Assembly: GCA_029721435.1 (NCBI GenBank)
Contig: CM056576.1
Coordinates: 72,867,876 to 72,931,875 of the forward strand
DNA length: 64,000 bases
Direction of reading: 5' to 3'
Origin: Gymnothorax reevesii
Lineage: Eukaryota > Chordata > Actinopteri > Anguilliformes > Muraenidae
The notes below the pieces were generated by a model, which saw nothing but the letters and a program-made list of their open reading frames with translations, had not been told where the DNA came from and searched no databases. The position numbers and the translations under genes were made by a program. Shown here one piece after another: positions 45,146 to 59,099 of this stretch (positions are counted from its first letter, which is position 1; every line of letters begins with the position of its first letter).

Positions 45146-46906
45146 CACTGCTCAGGTAAAATCTCCTCAAGAGATGCTAGTTTAACGCCTTAAACTTTTA
45201 TTTCAGTCATAAAATGTGTGGGCAACCCAGGAGAAATGCCACTTTTAACCCTTTTAGACCAAAAGATTTTACCAAAATGAACACATGCAAATGTACATGA
45301 AATACAAACATAATGTACAGCATTTAAACAAAAGTACTAATTTGATGTGATCAGTATGAAGAATGCAACATGTTTTGGCCTCCATTCCATAAAATAGCCC
45401 TTTACAGCAAATCATTTCCTTTGGTTTAATCCTTTTTTTAATGATGAAGGTAATTAAAAGTGCATGAGTCATGCTCTATTTTGATGTTTTGACCCAGCTT
45501 GGGTTGTATCTATGTGCCACATGGTTAGGAAGTTTATTTCAAGTTATCAGTAAACTATGCTTTCCAGGAAACACAGTCTTATATCCTGCATCTTACATGT
45601 GTATTCCTTGGTCACTTCACCTAAGGTCCTCAGCGGAGGAACATGTTAGACTCTGACTCTGCCTGAAATTTTCATTTTGTTCGGTAAGTATAATTTCATA
45701 TTTGAGAATTTAACCTATTCCTGATTATCCATTGACTAGCTGCTACCCGCTACCCGGAGTGAAATTGCCATTTTTTTTGCTTGCATGGCCGTTTTTCAAA
45801 AATCGGGCGACGTCAAGTCCTTCCTGGTGTCCGAGTGGATATTCACACCAAATTTGGTGATAATCGGTTGATGTTGAGTCCGATGATGATGACGAAGATC
45901 CATCCTTCTACTTTGAATCTAGTCACACACTCCGGAATTATTTTCTTACAGCAAATGGACAAAGTTGATAAAACTGCAGCAGACTTTGAAGCACAGGTGT
46001 ACTATGAAGAATTGAACTCCGAAATCACAGAAATCATGAACGCCAACACCCCTGTAGTTAAAAATGCAGAAAGGTCTGCATCAATATTCTTTTTTCATAT
46101 TTGGAAGCTTTGCTGTCCTTCTGTAACACTGAGTATTCAAATCTTATGATCTAACATTCTTTACAGGGACCAGCCTGCATCAGCAAAGAGTGACCCACAA
46201 GTTGATGAGTTTGTAGCAGTTCTTGAAATTGCTGAAAAGGGAATCAAGTACATACTTTTTAGAATGGTATGTCAATGATATCATTAGTGAAACCTGCCCT
46301 CCATTTAAAACTGTCATGCAAGTCACCATCAACTTAACACTGATTTCTTTCCCTTGCAAATCACCAACGTTGATATGGAGAAGCAGATTTTTGAGGCCAC
46401 TTTTCTCAAAAAAAATGTGGTAGAAGTGCCAATTTGATCATTTGGCCAAAAACAGCAGTCATTGAAGGACACACAATGTCAAGTCTTCTTGGCTTCTTGA
46501 AACCACCAGCTCCAATGAACAACCACGGCCAGCTTGCATTTGATGACATGGCAATAGTGAATTCTCTCAAAAAATCAAAACTATGGACTTGATTCAATTC
46601 TGGAGTTCATAGCTTAGTGTTTGGTTTTAGTTGATGACAGTGCATGTAGAAAGGATGTTTGATAAGACTTTAGGACTCCTGATTATCACAATTTGTTGAA
46701 TCTTCCGGAATCTAATGTATTTAGCATTCTTGCTGTACATTATGTATGTATTTCATGTACATTTGCACACGTTCATTTTGGTAAAACCTTCTGGTTTAAA
46801 AGGGTTAAAAATAGCATTTTCCTGGGTTGCCCACACATTTTATGACTGAAATAAAAGGTTAAGGCATTAAACTAGCATCTCTTGAGGAATTTCTTCCTGA
46901 GCAGTG
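45146..46906 (+). mobile_element. Inverted-repeat element with exon-like coding segments
   Basis: Arms of about 180 bp (45146-45325 and 46725-46906) are inverted, starting CACTGCTCAGG and sharing CAAGAGATGCTAGTTTAA, CATAAAATGTGTGGGCAACC and ACCAAAATGAAC. Within each arm, TTAA followed by CCCTTTTA (45245-45252 and its inverse at 46801-46808) looks like a piggyBac-type end. Between the arms are several splice-site-flanked open segments (45952-46590). The protein is not one I recognise. It may be a transposase split by introns or a captured host gene. Confidence 0.6.
45952..46590 (+). pseudogene. Putative multi-exon coding remnant inside the inverted-repeat element
   Basis: Segment A (45952-46073) follows TTTTCTTACAG and precedes GT; it reads QMDKVDKTAADFEAQVYYEE then LNSEITEIMNANTPVVKNAE. 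Segment B (46167-46266) follows TTCTTTACAG and ends before GTATGT; it reads DQPASAKSDPQVDEFVAVLE then IAEKGIKYILFRM. A ends two bases into a codon and B supplies the third, so the splice is in phase. A third open segment (about 46360-46436, TNVDMEKQIFEATFLKK) has a weak acceptor. A fourth (46430-46590) includes AVIEGHTMSSLLGFL and LAFDDMAIVNSLKK. No family was recognised. Confidence 0.45.
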
Positions 46907-48039
46907 ATTCTGCCGAAAATGGGCGTGGTCCGAACATGGGCGTCGTCACCTATCGCCGGACTTTTGGACCCTATTTCTCCCTGCAGAATAAAAGGCCTAT
47001 GGAATTTGCCAATTGGAGTTGTAGAGGGACATCTCCTGCTTAGAAAACAGCCATGAATTCCATGGGCAAATTGTTCTTTGCTAAGCTAGGACCCATTTTG
47101 TCATCGCAAAATTTCACGTTGATAGGTAATCTAGGTGGCACTAGCTTGAAGCAGAAACAGGTGCCCAACAAAATTCTTGGTGGATTTGGAAGAACTTGGT
47201 AGTCACTTGCTGCTGTGAAACCCATGGGCAAACAATTCTGTAAAAAAATATATGCATTCAAAATGTCTATGTCCCCAAATATGCCCCAAAATTGGGTGTG
47301 GCCCACTCCGCAGGGAAGGGGTTAATTGCACAACCGAGTGATGGTTTTTCTATTCCAGCCCCATGACTTCAAAACTGTAAAATATTAACAGATTTGTCAA
47401 CCATGACTTACCAACTTTTGCAATTTTCGAAAAATCCCCTCTTAATAAATTGAAAACATCCTTACCTTTTTTTGGCATCACTCAATACCCAACAGTTCAA
47501 AGAGCAGAATGTTATAATTGGCCATAGAGACTCATGTCTGTACAGTGACGAACATTAGATTAGACCGAAACATAAAATAAAAATAGAACATTATACAATA
47601 TATACATATTTGAAGCCCACATTCAAACACATTCACACCACATTCTTCACAAATCAAACACATTATACTCAACAACTTCCGAAGTACGCATGCCGCTCCT
47701 ATCGAAACAATCAAAATGAAGTCAGCATTATTAAAGAAAATCCTACTGAATACATAAAATCCAAATCTCCGACAATAATCGGGGGGAAATAAAAAAACAT
47801 ATTTGCCACATTATAAAATGGCACACAAAAAAAAATATTGCAACCCTTTGCATCAGTAAAGTTCAGACTTCCACAAAAAGGCCCATTCGTTTCAGTCCAT
47901 TTCAGTTTCCTGATGTAACAGCCCAACCAGTTTTTTCTTCCTATGTATCCAGCATTTTTATCAGTAAAAATTCGTACACCATGAAATCAATCCCACAAAC
48001 TGTAGATTTCTAACAAAAATAAAAAATCAAACCGATGAT
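46907..48039. other. Unclassified repeat-like and AT-rich DNA
   Basis: It contains a duplicated short motif, CC(C/A)ATGGGCAAA(C/T), at about 47057 and 47222, and AT-rich sequence that may be the L1 3' region. No ORF or ends were identified. Confidence 0.35.
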
Positions 48040-48990
48040 AAACGACAAGAAATCCGTATGAAGGTATCCACACATATACATGAAGCTGTGAGTAATTTGC
48101 AGCTTATTTACAAAGTATACCGATTAAATATCACCGTCTCACTTCTTCCATTTGTGTTGAGGGTTTTGTTTCACCACAATATTCACATCAAAGTTAGATT
48201 CCTGAATCCTTGCAAACATTCCCAATTTCTGAAGTTCCTTCACTTTCACCGACAGATTTCCTCTATTCTGTTTCAATACAGCTGGTATGTCGGTCAAAAC
48301 ACTGTTTATTATCCCTCAAAGCCAATGAAATGTCCTTATTCCTCGCAGAATTCAACACAATGGACCGATCGAACATTGACATAAACTTGACAATGATAGG
48401 AGTGGGACCTAGAAGTTCAGTTCCATCAGCTCTAGGCATACGGGGTAGACGATGGACATTAACAAATAACATGGTATCCACTCTCTCGGCATCGATTTTC
48501 AATGAATCCTTGAAGAATGACTGCACAACTTCAATAATGTTCTCCTTAGGCTTTTCCTGAAAACCATAAATAAGCAAATTGCTATGTCTAGAGTAACAAT
48601 GAGTCTCTAGCCACTTACGGTTGCACTCAGCGATCTCAACACGTAGCGCTTCCTCCATGGCCTTCATTGAAGATTGCTGATCACATATTTCTTGGTTGTG
48701 AATAGTCAAAGCTTCGTCAATATCATCAACACGTTTAGTAACAGCCTTAATTTGCAATGAAAAATTGCCACAAATGTCCTTTGTCTGTTGCTGTAAAAGC
48801 TGCTGAAGCATTTGGAACGTCGCAGGTGCGTCTGTCACCAAATCAGCATGGTCTACTTATGGTGGCAAATCGGACGGTTCAGGGTTATCAATGCAAAAAA
48901 TGCACTCAGATTATCCTCTTTCGGTTCCTGGGTACAAGATTTACCTTTTCTGACATTTTGCCCCCTATTTTGACTGCTCATGCCGACGGT
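48040..48990 (-). pseudogene. L1/Tx1 ORF1 protein (coiled coil and RRM), frameshifted
   Basis: The minus-strand frame 48263-48841 begins with a heptad-rich coiled coil (MLQQLLQQQTKDIC, IKAVTKRVDDIDEALT). It continues into an RRM-like region starting SRHSNLLIYGFQEKPKENI, then VQSFFKDSLKID and VHRLPRMPRADG, the signature of L1 ORF1 nucleic-acid chaperones. An N-terminal basic piece lies in another frame at about 48845-48990. The C-terminal part past 48263 shifts frame. ORF1 coats LINE RNA. The ORF2 tail at 43840-45145 has the same orientation, possibly the same original element. Confidence 0.8.
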
Positions 48991-49099
48991 AATTGAAAAA
49001 TTATTTGGAGCTCAAACCAAACGCAACCTTACCGCTCACTGCGCATGCCGGAAGTGCTCCTTCTTAGTATGATTTAATGCAACAAAAAATGAAGGTATC

Positions 49100-49245
49100 A
49101 AAAACGTATTACTACCAACCCCAGTAAGGACTTTTTGTAAAACGTGAATAAAAACACAATACAATGATTTGCAAATCCTTTTTGGCCTAAACTCAATTGA
49201 GTAAACTACAAAGACAAGATATTTAATGTTAAAACTCACAAATAT
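49100..49245. mobile_element. Fragment of Tc1-type MITE end
   Basis: CCAACCCCAGTAAGGACTTT, then GTAAAACGTGAATAAAAACA, CAATGATTTGCAAATCC, and GACAAGATATTTAATGTT match the terminal region of the Tc1 element at 63192 and the MITE at 13592. Only one end is present. Confidence 0.6.
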
Positions 49246-49249
49246 GGAA

Positions 49250-49790
49250 GCCCAAAGTGGACAATATTCAAATGAAAATGTAATCCCACTACTGCATTAT
49301 AATTTTCCTCTTATGAATGAGTTATTTGACACAATGCTAAATTGAAAATGCATTAATCCCATTATCACTTTCATTTTCACATACACATATGGGAAATCTA
49401 CGACGATATTCAAATGATAATGAAAAGCTGTTTGACATTTCATTTTCAATGTCATGCTTCGCAATAGTGGACAATATTCAAATGCAATAAGCAAAACATC
49501 ACCCCCAGCCTATTGCGTTTACATTTACATGTCATCACGCTCTTTTAGGGTCAACATGATAAGGTAAATGCTGTTTTCCAATCACTTGAAAATAATAATG
49601 ACATAATAATGATGACAACATTTAATTTTCAAAGACTTATCCTGCAATACATGGGACAATATTCAAACGCAGTAAGGGAAACAGCGCCTCCCAGTCCATT
49701 GCATTTTCAAATACATGTCACCACGCTCTTTTTGGGACACAGTGAAAATTAAAATGCAATCTGTCAGCGTCTCATCAAGGTGGGTCTTCC
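49250..49790. repeat. Imperfect tandem repeats (about 185-215 bp)
   Basis: GGACAATATTCAAA(T/C)G recurs at 49258, 49470 and 49654. The latter two are followed at similar spacing by CATGTCA(T/C)CACGCTCTTT and by CATT(G)CATTTTCAAATAC-type sequence. The units are diverged. It may be a minisatellite or transposon subterminal region. Confidence 0.55.
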
Positions 49791-50867
49791 GCTAGGACAT
49801 CACTCATTAGGAGGGTGAACGGAAACCATGTTCCTCATTTGCATACCAACCAATCAGCCTCTGGGTAGCGCTTGTACGCACGGAGGCTTACTGATAATGT
49901 CATGATGGCTAGGCTGCTATGTATTGTGTGCCATCGCGCAGTAGGCTACATTGCGCCTTGGATGTAGCCACCTCGGCAGCTAGTATGCAAGCAAACATTA
50001 ACTAAGGAAAATATTTGTAACTGATCATCACATTAAAGCAATATGATTTGATTTTTGCCCTAACTCTATTGACTGAGCTAGCTGTGATATGCATGAACTT
50101 AGTAACAAGTGCTGTTACTGTGGACAGTTGTACCATGTATCCAAATTACCAACAAGTATAAAAAGTAAGCTTCAAATGAGGTTTATATTCAGACACCTTC
50201 TTTTTGAATTTCTCCGGATATTACTCTTGCATATTTAGGACAAAAACATTAGTAACAGTAACTTGGCTACGTTAGCCGCAGTGCTACAGCCACATTCAAC
50301 TGGCTATCACGTCAGGCAACTTACAGTTTCTGTGTCTGTGAGTCACGGACAATCGCTACCGATCCAGGATTTATCTTCAGATATTTTACAAAGCCTGCGT
50401 TTGAGGCCAGTTGTTAGTGCTAACTATCGTTAGCAGTCATACTAGCCACCCGTAACAAGTTAGCTTCACTTACATTATTTGCTGTTATATAGTTACTTAC
50501 AGCTTGTGGCTCCAAGCACTTGACCGATGCAATTGCTTCAGGTTTGTGAAGCAGCTGGAACGCTTATCCTGTGTCAAATTATCCTTTATTGATAAAGCTG
50601 TCTTTGGTGAAATGCAGAGCACAAACAGCTAACGTTCCCTTTGGCCGTGGCTGCTTGCTGCCTGACATCAGGTTTTGCCCAGATCTCGTGAGGAGCTGTT
50701 CAGAGAGGAGATCACGCTCACGAAATCACGTTCAGAATCCCTGTATCTTATGATTAGAAATTCTTCAGAGGTTGAGCATGGACAACCAACATTATAACAT
50801 TACTAATATGTATCAAAGGAAGGATCAGCATGTTAGGTCCCCTTCAAAGTTGTGTATGATTGGATAC
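49791..50867. other. Intron sequence, nothing recognised
   Basis: Mixed-composition DNA without supportable ORF, known repeat motif or clear terminal repeats. Confidence 0.4.
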
Positions 50868-51010
50868 TATTTAACAGACTTGTCCTTAACATTGCTAAGA
50901 CTAAGTGCATTGTGTTGGGCTTAAGGCATAGGTTGTCTAGTAATCCCAAACTTGTTATTTTATGTAATTCAACAATTCAACAAGTTGTCTTAAACTCCTC
51001 TTGTAATAAC

Positions 51011-51141
51011 TAGAGTGATATGATTTGCACAAATAATTGTGTTTCTTTAGTGTAATTGATGTTTTCATGTTGTTTTTCAGATGGGATGTTCATTTTATGA
51101 AGATAAAATAAAGATCTGAAGAGAAGTAGTCGTACTCATCT
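51011..51141 (+). repeat. 5' LTR of the gypsy in the L2 LINE
   Basis: About 131 bp, with AATAAA in GATAAAATAAAGATC as the likely polyadenylation signal. No TATA box is visible. The 3' partner at 55403-55541 matches with small differences. Confidence 0.8.
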
Positions 51142-51175
51142 ATGAACATCACATAGACCATCAAGGAATCTCACA

Positions 51176-52420
51176 ATGGCCACTCTTCCCTGCTCAGCAC
51201 CTAACTGCACCATGTCATGGCCTGCCAACACTGCCCCAGATGTCCTCATTCGGCTCATCGACCTGCATGAATGGGCAGCTCACCCAAGAACTGATGGTAT
51301 GGCTTCTCCTCCCACACCCCAAGGGGTTAAAGCGGAAAAAGTTAGGCGCTCGACGATCTCAGCAACTGGCACTGGCTAGGAATGGGTCTACTTTACACAG
51401 AGATGGTCTGAATACAAAGCAGCCACTCGCCTCACAGGCAGTGACATAATATTCCAGTTACTAGACTGCTGTGAGGATACACTACGCACAGACCTTACAC
51501 GATCCATTGGAACCCTCACTTCAAAAAACAAAGCTGCAGTCCTTGCCAAAATTAAGACACTAGCAGTGCAGCAGGAAAATATAATGATAGCTTGGGTCCA
51601 CTTGCGGCAGATGACACAAGACTACAATGGGCCAGCACGTGCATATGCTGCATGATTACACAGTCAGGCGAGAGTGTGCATTTTCAATATTGACTGCACA
51701 TCGTGCCAACAAAAGATGGACTACAGTGATATGATGGTTCGAGACGCTATAACTTGTGGCCTAGAGGACATAGACATTCGCTTGGCTGTACTCAGTGAGT
51801 GAGTCAAATCAGGAGGATCATTAGAAGACAAATTGAGATTTATTGAGGCAAAGGAAAGTGGTAAGCGCTCCGCCCACAGACTCCTTGAGGGAAGTACCAC
51901 CTCAACAGCAGCCGCGGCCAGTTCCTCATACAGGACGAGAAAACTATCTCTCAAGCCACTATAGGACCGCCAAAACCCTTCAAACCCATGTGGATACTGC
52001 GGACAACCCGGTCATCGTCAAAGTAGACATGAACGGATGGCCCATTGTACAGCTTTCAATCATGGATGCACTAAATGTGGCCTACAACACCACCATGATT
52101 GCGTATGCCACAAATCACAGCAGAAGCCGCAGTCATCCCGAAAGGCAGCCTCTCTTATTCAGGACCAAAATGCCATCTTCACCAGTTTGTGTTCCGTTGA
52201 CAGTCACTTAGCAAATGGTTTGCATGCAATAACCCTAGACCACCATGTATATGACGAGTTCTGTGATGCTTGGGAAAGGAGAGCATCCGATCTTCAACCA
52301 CCGATCACCATGTCGATACATGCCGATATGGCTGATTCCTTGGCATTAAACCTGCCGACTAATCTAAAGAAACCGACTGTTCTGACTACTTATCCTGCAA
52401 TGGCCAAGACTTGATGCCAG
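51176..52420 (+). pseudogene. gag: gypsy gag, frameshifted
   Basis: It starts at ATG 51176 (MATLPCSAPNCTMSW), directly after the LTR and leader. It includes a YFTQRWSEYKAATRLTG-like capsid segment in another frame (about 51390) and ends in a Cys/His-rich region (CGYCGQPGHRQSRHER, about 51990; then CTKCGLQHHHDC, about 52070), resembling a zinc knuckle. At least three frame changes and two stops occur, so no complete Gag can be made. This is not closely related to the gag at 1260. Confidence 0.65.
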
Positions 52421-52879
52421 TCTTGCCTCGCTGGCACAAGACTTTTGCCTAGACTGGGTATGTCTTGACCTAAACTAATTCCTGTTACCATGAATATGAC
52501 AGACACAAACAATCGAGGCATTAACATAGAAGAAGCTTTGGTTTTAAGACTCGCTGGCACTGACCCCATCTGGTGTGGAACTTACACCGAGACAAGTGGT
52601 ATATTTCACGGACTCTTCCTATCAAAACAGGCCTGTGATACCCTCGGTATGATTTCCAACTGATTTCCCATGTTCGGTGAGGTTACCCCACTCAACAACT
52701 CGAGAGCAGAGTTCTCAACTACATCATCTCCTCCACCCCCTGACAGGGTTCATAATTGAACCTGCGATTGTCCACTTCGTCAGCCACCACCACCCAAGCC
52801 AACTTCACTGCCATTCCCAGCAATAGAGGTCAACCAAGAAAAGTTAGAGATTGCTTCTTGAGTACTACCAGTCCAGCTC

Positions 52880-53640
52880 CTTTAATGTTGGAGAACATTC
52901 ACCATTCGCAATGATGTCTGGTCCTCCCATGGGCCTTATAGTGGATGCTAACGCCACCCCTGTTGCCTATCTCTGTCCCAATACATTGGCAGGAGGATGT
53001 GAAAGCGGGCCTCGACCAGGACGTCTGCCTAGGAGTCATTGAACAAGTCCCTGTCGGCACACCCATTACGTAGTGCCACAAAATGGTGATCTGTGCGAAG
53101 AAACCCGGCAAGCCTGGATGAACTGTCGATTTCCAGCCGCTCAATCACTATGCTGTACAAGAAACCCATCACACACAATCACCATTCCTTTAGGCACACG
53201 CTGTACCATCCCAAACCTATAAAACCTTCTTCGACGCGTGGAATAGTTACCACAGCATTGCTCTGCATGAAGATGATCGCTACTTCACCACATTCATAAT
53301 GCCCTGGGGACGCTACCGTTACTGTGTTGCCCCCCAGGGGTATATTGCCTTCGGCGATGGGTACAGCCGCAGATTCCATGAGGCAGTTGCAGATATCCCA
53401 CAGAAGACTAAATGCATAGACGACACCCTTATGTGGTCATCATCCATAGGTGAGGCGTTCTTTCAAGCAGCTGACTGGCTTGACACTCGTGGATGCAATG
53501 GTATGATGCTAAACTCGGCGGGGACGCAATCTCCAGGCTTTATTTGCCACACGACAATGCAGCAATGCACTGTAATTAACTTACTGCACACAGTTCAGTC
53601 CGCAACATCCTTGCCTCTGTTTCTGTCAAGGACTTGAACA
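52880..53640 (+). pseudogene. gypsy reverse transcriptase, frameshifted
   Basis: Pieces in shifting frames read CAKKPGKPG plus VDFQPLNHYA, then MPWGRYRYCVAPQGYIAFGD and YSRRFHEAVADIPQKTKCID, then DTLMWSSSI. These match the RT palm of a gypsy clade with the PQGYI...GDGYSRRF pattern; the IDDTL segment stands for the active-site YxDD-like motif. It has numerous stops and is non-functional. Confidence 0.7.
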
Positions 53641-54089
53641 CAGCAGAAGTATGTGTTCAGTCATCAAACCACTCATCAGAAATTATCAGATCAGTCACAT
53701 AGGATGATGTGCGCCTTGCAACTACCAGTGATCCGTACCTACCTAGACTAATCAAGACCATCGAAGACTGCTTCCCCAAACACCGGAATGATCTTCCACC
53801 TGAACTCCGTGAATAATACGAATTCAGAGATGGTCACACAAGCTTTGGCGGAGTTATCCTGTACAATGATCGTGTTGTCATCCCACTTGCCCTCTGTGAC
53901 TAGGTTCTCAGTATACTGCATTCAGCTCATCAAGGTGTCACCCAGATGTGCTCCCGTGCTGAGAGTTCCTTCTTCTGGCCTGGCATGACGCCCACCATAA
54001 CTGAAATCTGAGCCCACTCCTCAGCATGTAATCGTATGGCACCATCAAAGCCAAGTGCACCACCCACCCCGCCTACATCCCCAACATAT

Positions 54090-54895
54090 CCATTTCACTG
54101 TATTGCTGCAGACTTTTTCCATTACCGTGGCCAGGCCTACCTCATTGCTGTGGACTGATACAGTGGCCAGCCACTTGTGGATCGTATATCAGATGGCGCA
54201 GCTGGGCTAATCATTGATTTGCGTTGAATCTTCGTCACATACAGCATCAGTGAAGAATTGTCTACAGATGGAGTTCCTGAATTTACAGCCACCACCACAC
54301 GCACATTCTTAAATGACTGGGGCTTGAACCACCGGCTATCCTCCGTCGCTTTCCCTCACAGCAACTGTCATGCAGAAATTGGAGTGAAAACTGTAAAACG
54401 CCTGCTAACAGACAACACAGACCCTGAAGGCTCATTCAACACCGACAAATTACAAAGAGCGATGCTTCAGTTCTGGAACACTCAAGATCGTGACACACGC
54501 TTATACCCTGCAATGCGTATCTTCGGACGACCCATCCGGGACTTCATACCCATACACCCCGGAAAGTACAGTCCACACACGACATGGCGCGAGATACTCT
54601 GCTCACGAGAAGAGGCATTACGAAACCGCCAGATGTGCTCAGCCGAGCGTTTTTCAGAATGCACAGGCTGCCTCCATTAGCCATTGGTGACTGTGTCCGC
54701 ATCCAGAATCAAGTCGAACCTAACCCTACCGAATGGGACAAGACAGGGATCATTGTTGTGGTGTGCCAGTTTGACCAATATGTTGTTCATGTTGACGGCT
54801 CGAGCCGAGTCATCCTGCGTAACCGGAGATTCCTGCATAAATATCTTCCTTTTGTGACCCATAGTCCGATCATCACGTTGCCTGGCCCAACATAA
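54090..54895 (+). pseudogene. int: gypsy integrase, frameshifted
   Basis: ADFFHYRGQAYLIAVD (about 54107, first Asp) is followed by STDGVPEFTATTTRTFLND (second Asp, 54258-54320) and NCHAEIGVKTVKRLLTD (catalytic Glu). The rest (LQFWNTQDRDTRLYPAMRIF, then GRPIRDFIP) is the post-catalytic region found in this gypsy clade. A stop and frameshift before 54258, and another after 54680, break it. The integrase follows RT, the standard order for gypsy. Confidence 0.75.
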
Positions 54896-55402
54896 TCTTT
54901 GCCACCTACTAACCATCGCCCCATCTTGAGAATTGTAACAATGTGTGAATCGCCTCTCACTAAACCTTGCCATGACGATACCCTCTTACATGCTCAGGAC
55001 ACTGAGCCAGCACGAGTTGCTTGAACCCCCTCGCCAGTAAGAAGTCCTCAAATTTCCACAACACCACATTCATGCCCACATCTGCCGACAGGGACCTTTC
55101 ACAGAACCCCCAACATAGAAGCAGCCACTACAAGGCCAGGCCGGCTACCGAGAGCCCTACATGCCTTACAGCCTTTCAACAAGCCTGGACTTAAAGAGGA
55201 CACCTTACCTGCTGACATTCCTACCACCGATACCCCGGCATCAGGATGTTTAACCCGTCAGCATGTGACTGTTCAAGAAGCTACATGAACTGAAAGACTA
55301 TTTTAACGAACTTCACATTTTTATTTTTCATCTTCACATTGCCTCTGGACGGTCATAATTCTTCAGTCTTTGTTTTTGCACACAAAAGACTTGGGAAGGG
55401 CG

Positions 55403-55541
55403 TAGAGTGATATGATTTATGTTGCACTAATAATTGTGTTTCTTTATTGTAATTGACGTTTGCATGTTGTTTTTCAGATGTGATGTTCATTTTCTAAAGA
55501 TGAAATAAAGATCTGAAGAGAAGTAGTTGTCATACTTATCT
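55403..55541 (+). repeat. 3' LTR of the gypsy in the L2 LINE
   Basis: About 139 bp matching the 5' LTR, including TTGTTTTTCAGATGTGATGT and GAAATAAAGATCTGAAGAGA. It ends CATACTTATCT next to the AATAA duplication. Confidence 0.8.
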
Positions 55542-56499
55542 AATAATAGACTGCAATATGTCTTGGTACAAACACATTGATCATATTGTTTCAAAAATGG
55601 GCAGAGCAGTGGGTATTTGCAGGAAAAGTGCTTCCTTTGTTGCTTGACTCTTATGTCAGATTGCTCGAAGTTTAGTTTTATGCCATCTTAATTATTGCTC
55701 TGTGGTTTGGTCATCTGCCGCTAGAGGCCAGCTCAGGAACCTCCAGATTGTCCAGAATAGGGCAGCACGGTTAGTTCTTGGCTGTTCATTAAGATCCAAT
55801 GTGAATCAAGTGCATATTTGCCTCTCCTGGCTTACAGTGGTTAAAAGGCTGGAATTTAATACACTTGCTTTGTTTAAGTCAACCATAACTTATAAAAATC
55901 CAAAATTTTTGTTGGAAAAATTATTTTATTTAATACTGTGCATGACCACGACACTAGAGGGTCTAGAAATGGTCAGATTGTATTGCCTCATCTGAAAGCT
56001 AATGCTCTACATAGATCTTTTATTTATAGATCGATACTGCTCTGGAATAACCCGCCTCCACATCTATGCTGCAGCACTTTTAGCAAATCAGTTTTTAAGA
56101 AACTGAAATCTTATTTAAATCTGTGATGTGTTTGTTAATAGTTTTTGTGGGTCAGATGTTTTAGATTTTTTTTTTATCATTATTTTTTAATAATTTTTTT
56201 ATCTTTTAAAAATTTTTTACTAATATTATTTGTTTTAGATTATTTGTCTGCTCAGATTTTCTCTCTCTCTCTCCCCTTCTCTGGATGTTGTATTGTTGTT
56301 TTGGTACCAGCCTGAGTTCTGGTTTTCATCCTTTTGAATTTACGACGAATATTGAGGTGTAGTTTTTTTACAGTGATTTTGTATTTGGTTTTGTATGTGC
56401 TTGTTTATGTTTTATGAGGACCCCAGGAAAACTAGCTTACTATGGCATCAGCTAATGGGGATCATTTGCAAATAAATAATGATATGGTATTGTTTTGAC

Positions 56500-57010
56500 A
56501 ATCCTATACAATCTTAGAACATTTATTTCCATCCAGATTTGCACTCATTTTTGGCCGAGATATTGTATTGACAATGCGTGAGTCGAAGCTCTCTGTGAAG
56601 CCTTCTCCAGCACTCTGATGTGGCTGATTCACTAGTGAAAATGATTCCTCATGCTCTATGCATTTTGAGCTGGATGAATCCTGGCATTGTCATCTTCAAA
56701 TATGCCTGTACCCTCAGGGATGAAAAAGTCCATTGATGGGTTGCTGGTCATCCAGTAAATTGAAGTAGTCTTCTGAATTATTTTTATTGAGGCAGAACAG
56801 TGCTGAGCTTGGACCAGGCCAAAAGAAGGAGCCCCACTTTTTAACACTGCCTCCTGAGGCTTGTACAGTGAGCACTATGCCTGACGGGTGGATCGCTTTG
56901 TGGGCTTCCTTTCTTACCTTGACGTTTCCATCACTCTGGAATAGGGTACATTTGGACCCATAAGACAACCATTTCTACCACAAAGATGACAGGTCGCCTC
57001 TATCCTTCCA
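56500..57010 (-). pseudogene. Tc1 transposase fragment
   Basis: The minus strand reads YGSKCTLFQSDGNVKVRKEA, then PSGIVLTVQASGGSVKKWGS, and FIPEGTGIFEDDNARIHPAQ (second catalytic Asp region), in two frames. It belongs to a different Tc1 group than the element at 38161. No inverted repeats were found. It is truncated. Confidence 0.7.
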
Positions 57011-57019
57011 GGTTTTAAT

Positions 57020-59086
<2,067 letters not shown>

Positions 59087-59099
59087 CTATGACTTGGTG

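Larger units (their letters stand above)
51010..55541 (+). mobile_element. Ty3/gypsy retrotransposon with about 135-bp LTRs, 5-bp TSD
   Basis: Direct repeats at 51011-51141 and 55403-55541 share TAGAGTGATATGATTT, TAATTGTGTTTCTTTA, then CATGTTGTTTTTCAGATG and AAATAAAGATCTGAAGAGA. The element is flanked by AATAA at 51005-51009 and 55542-55546. Gag, RT and integrase remnants occur in that order, so it has the normal gypsy arrangement, unlike the element at 651. Many frameshifts are present. The LTRs are unusually short and have no TG/CA ends. The two LTRs differ by small indels. Confidence 0.85.
50868..56480 (+). mobile_element. L2/Rex1-group LINE, 5'-truncated, split by gypsy
   Basis: The plus-strand RT fragment starts LVLNIAKTKCIVLGLRHRLS (50880), stops at 51009 where the gypsy begins, and resumes at 55542 as IIDCNMSWYKHIDHIVSKMG. 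It continues with LNYCSVVWSSAARGQLRNLQ and VQNRAARLVLG, the C-terminal landmarks of L2/CR1-group LINEs, ending KKLKSYLNL (56124). The 3' UTR includes CTATGGCATCAGCTAATGGG, then ends in A-rich repeats near 56480. Removing the gypsy with its AATAA duplication rejoins the codons of the LINE. Confidence 0.85.
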
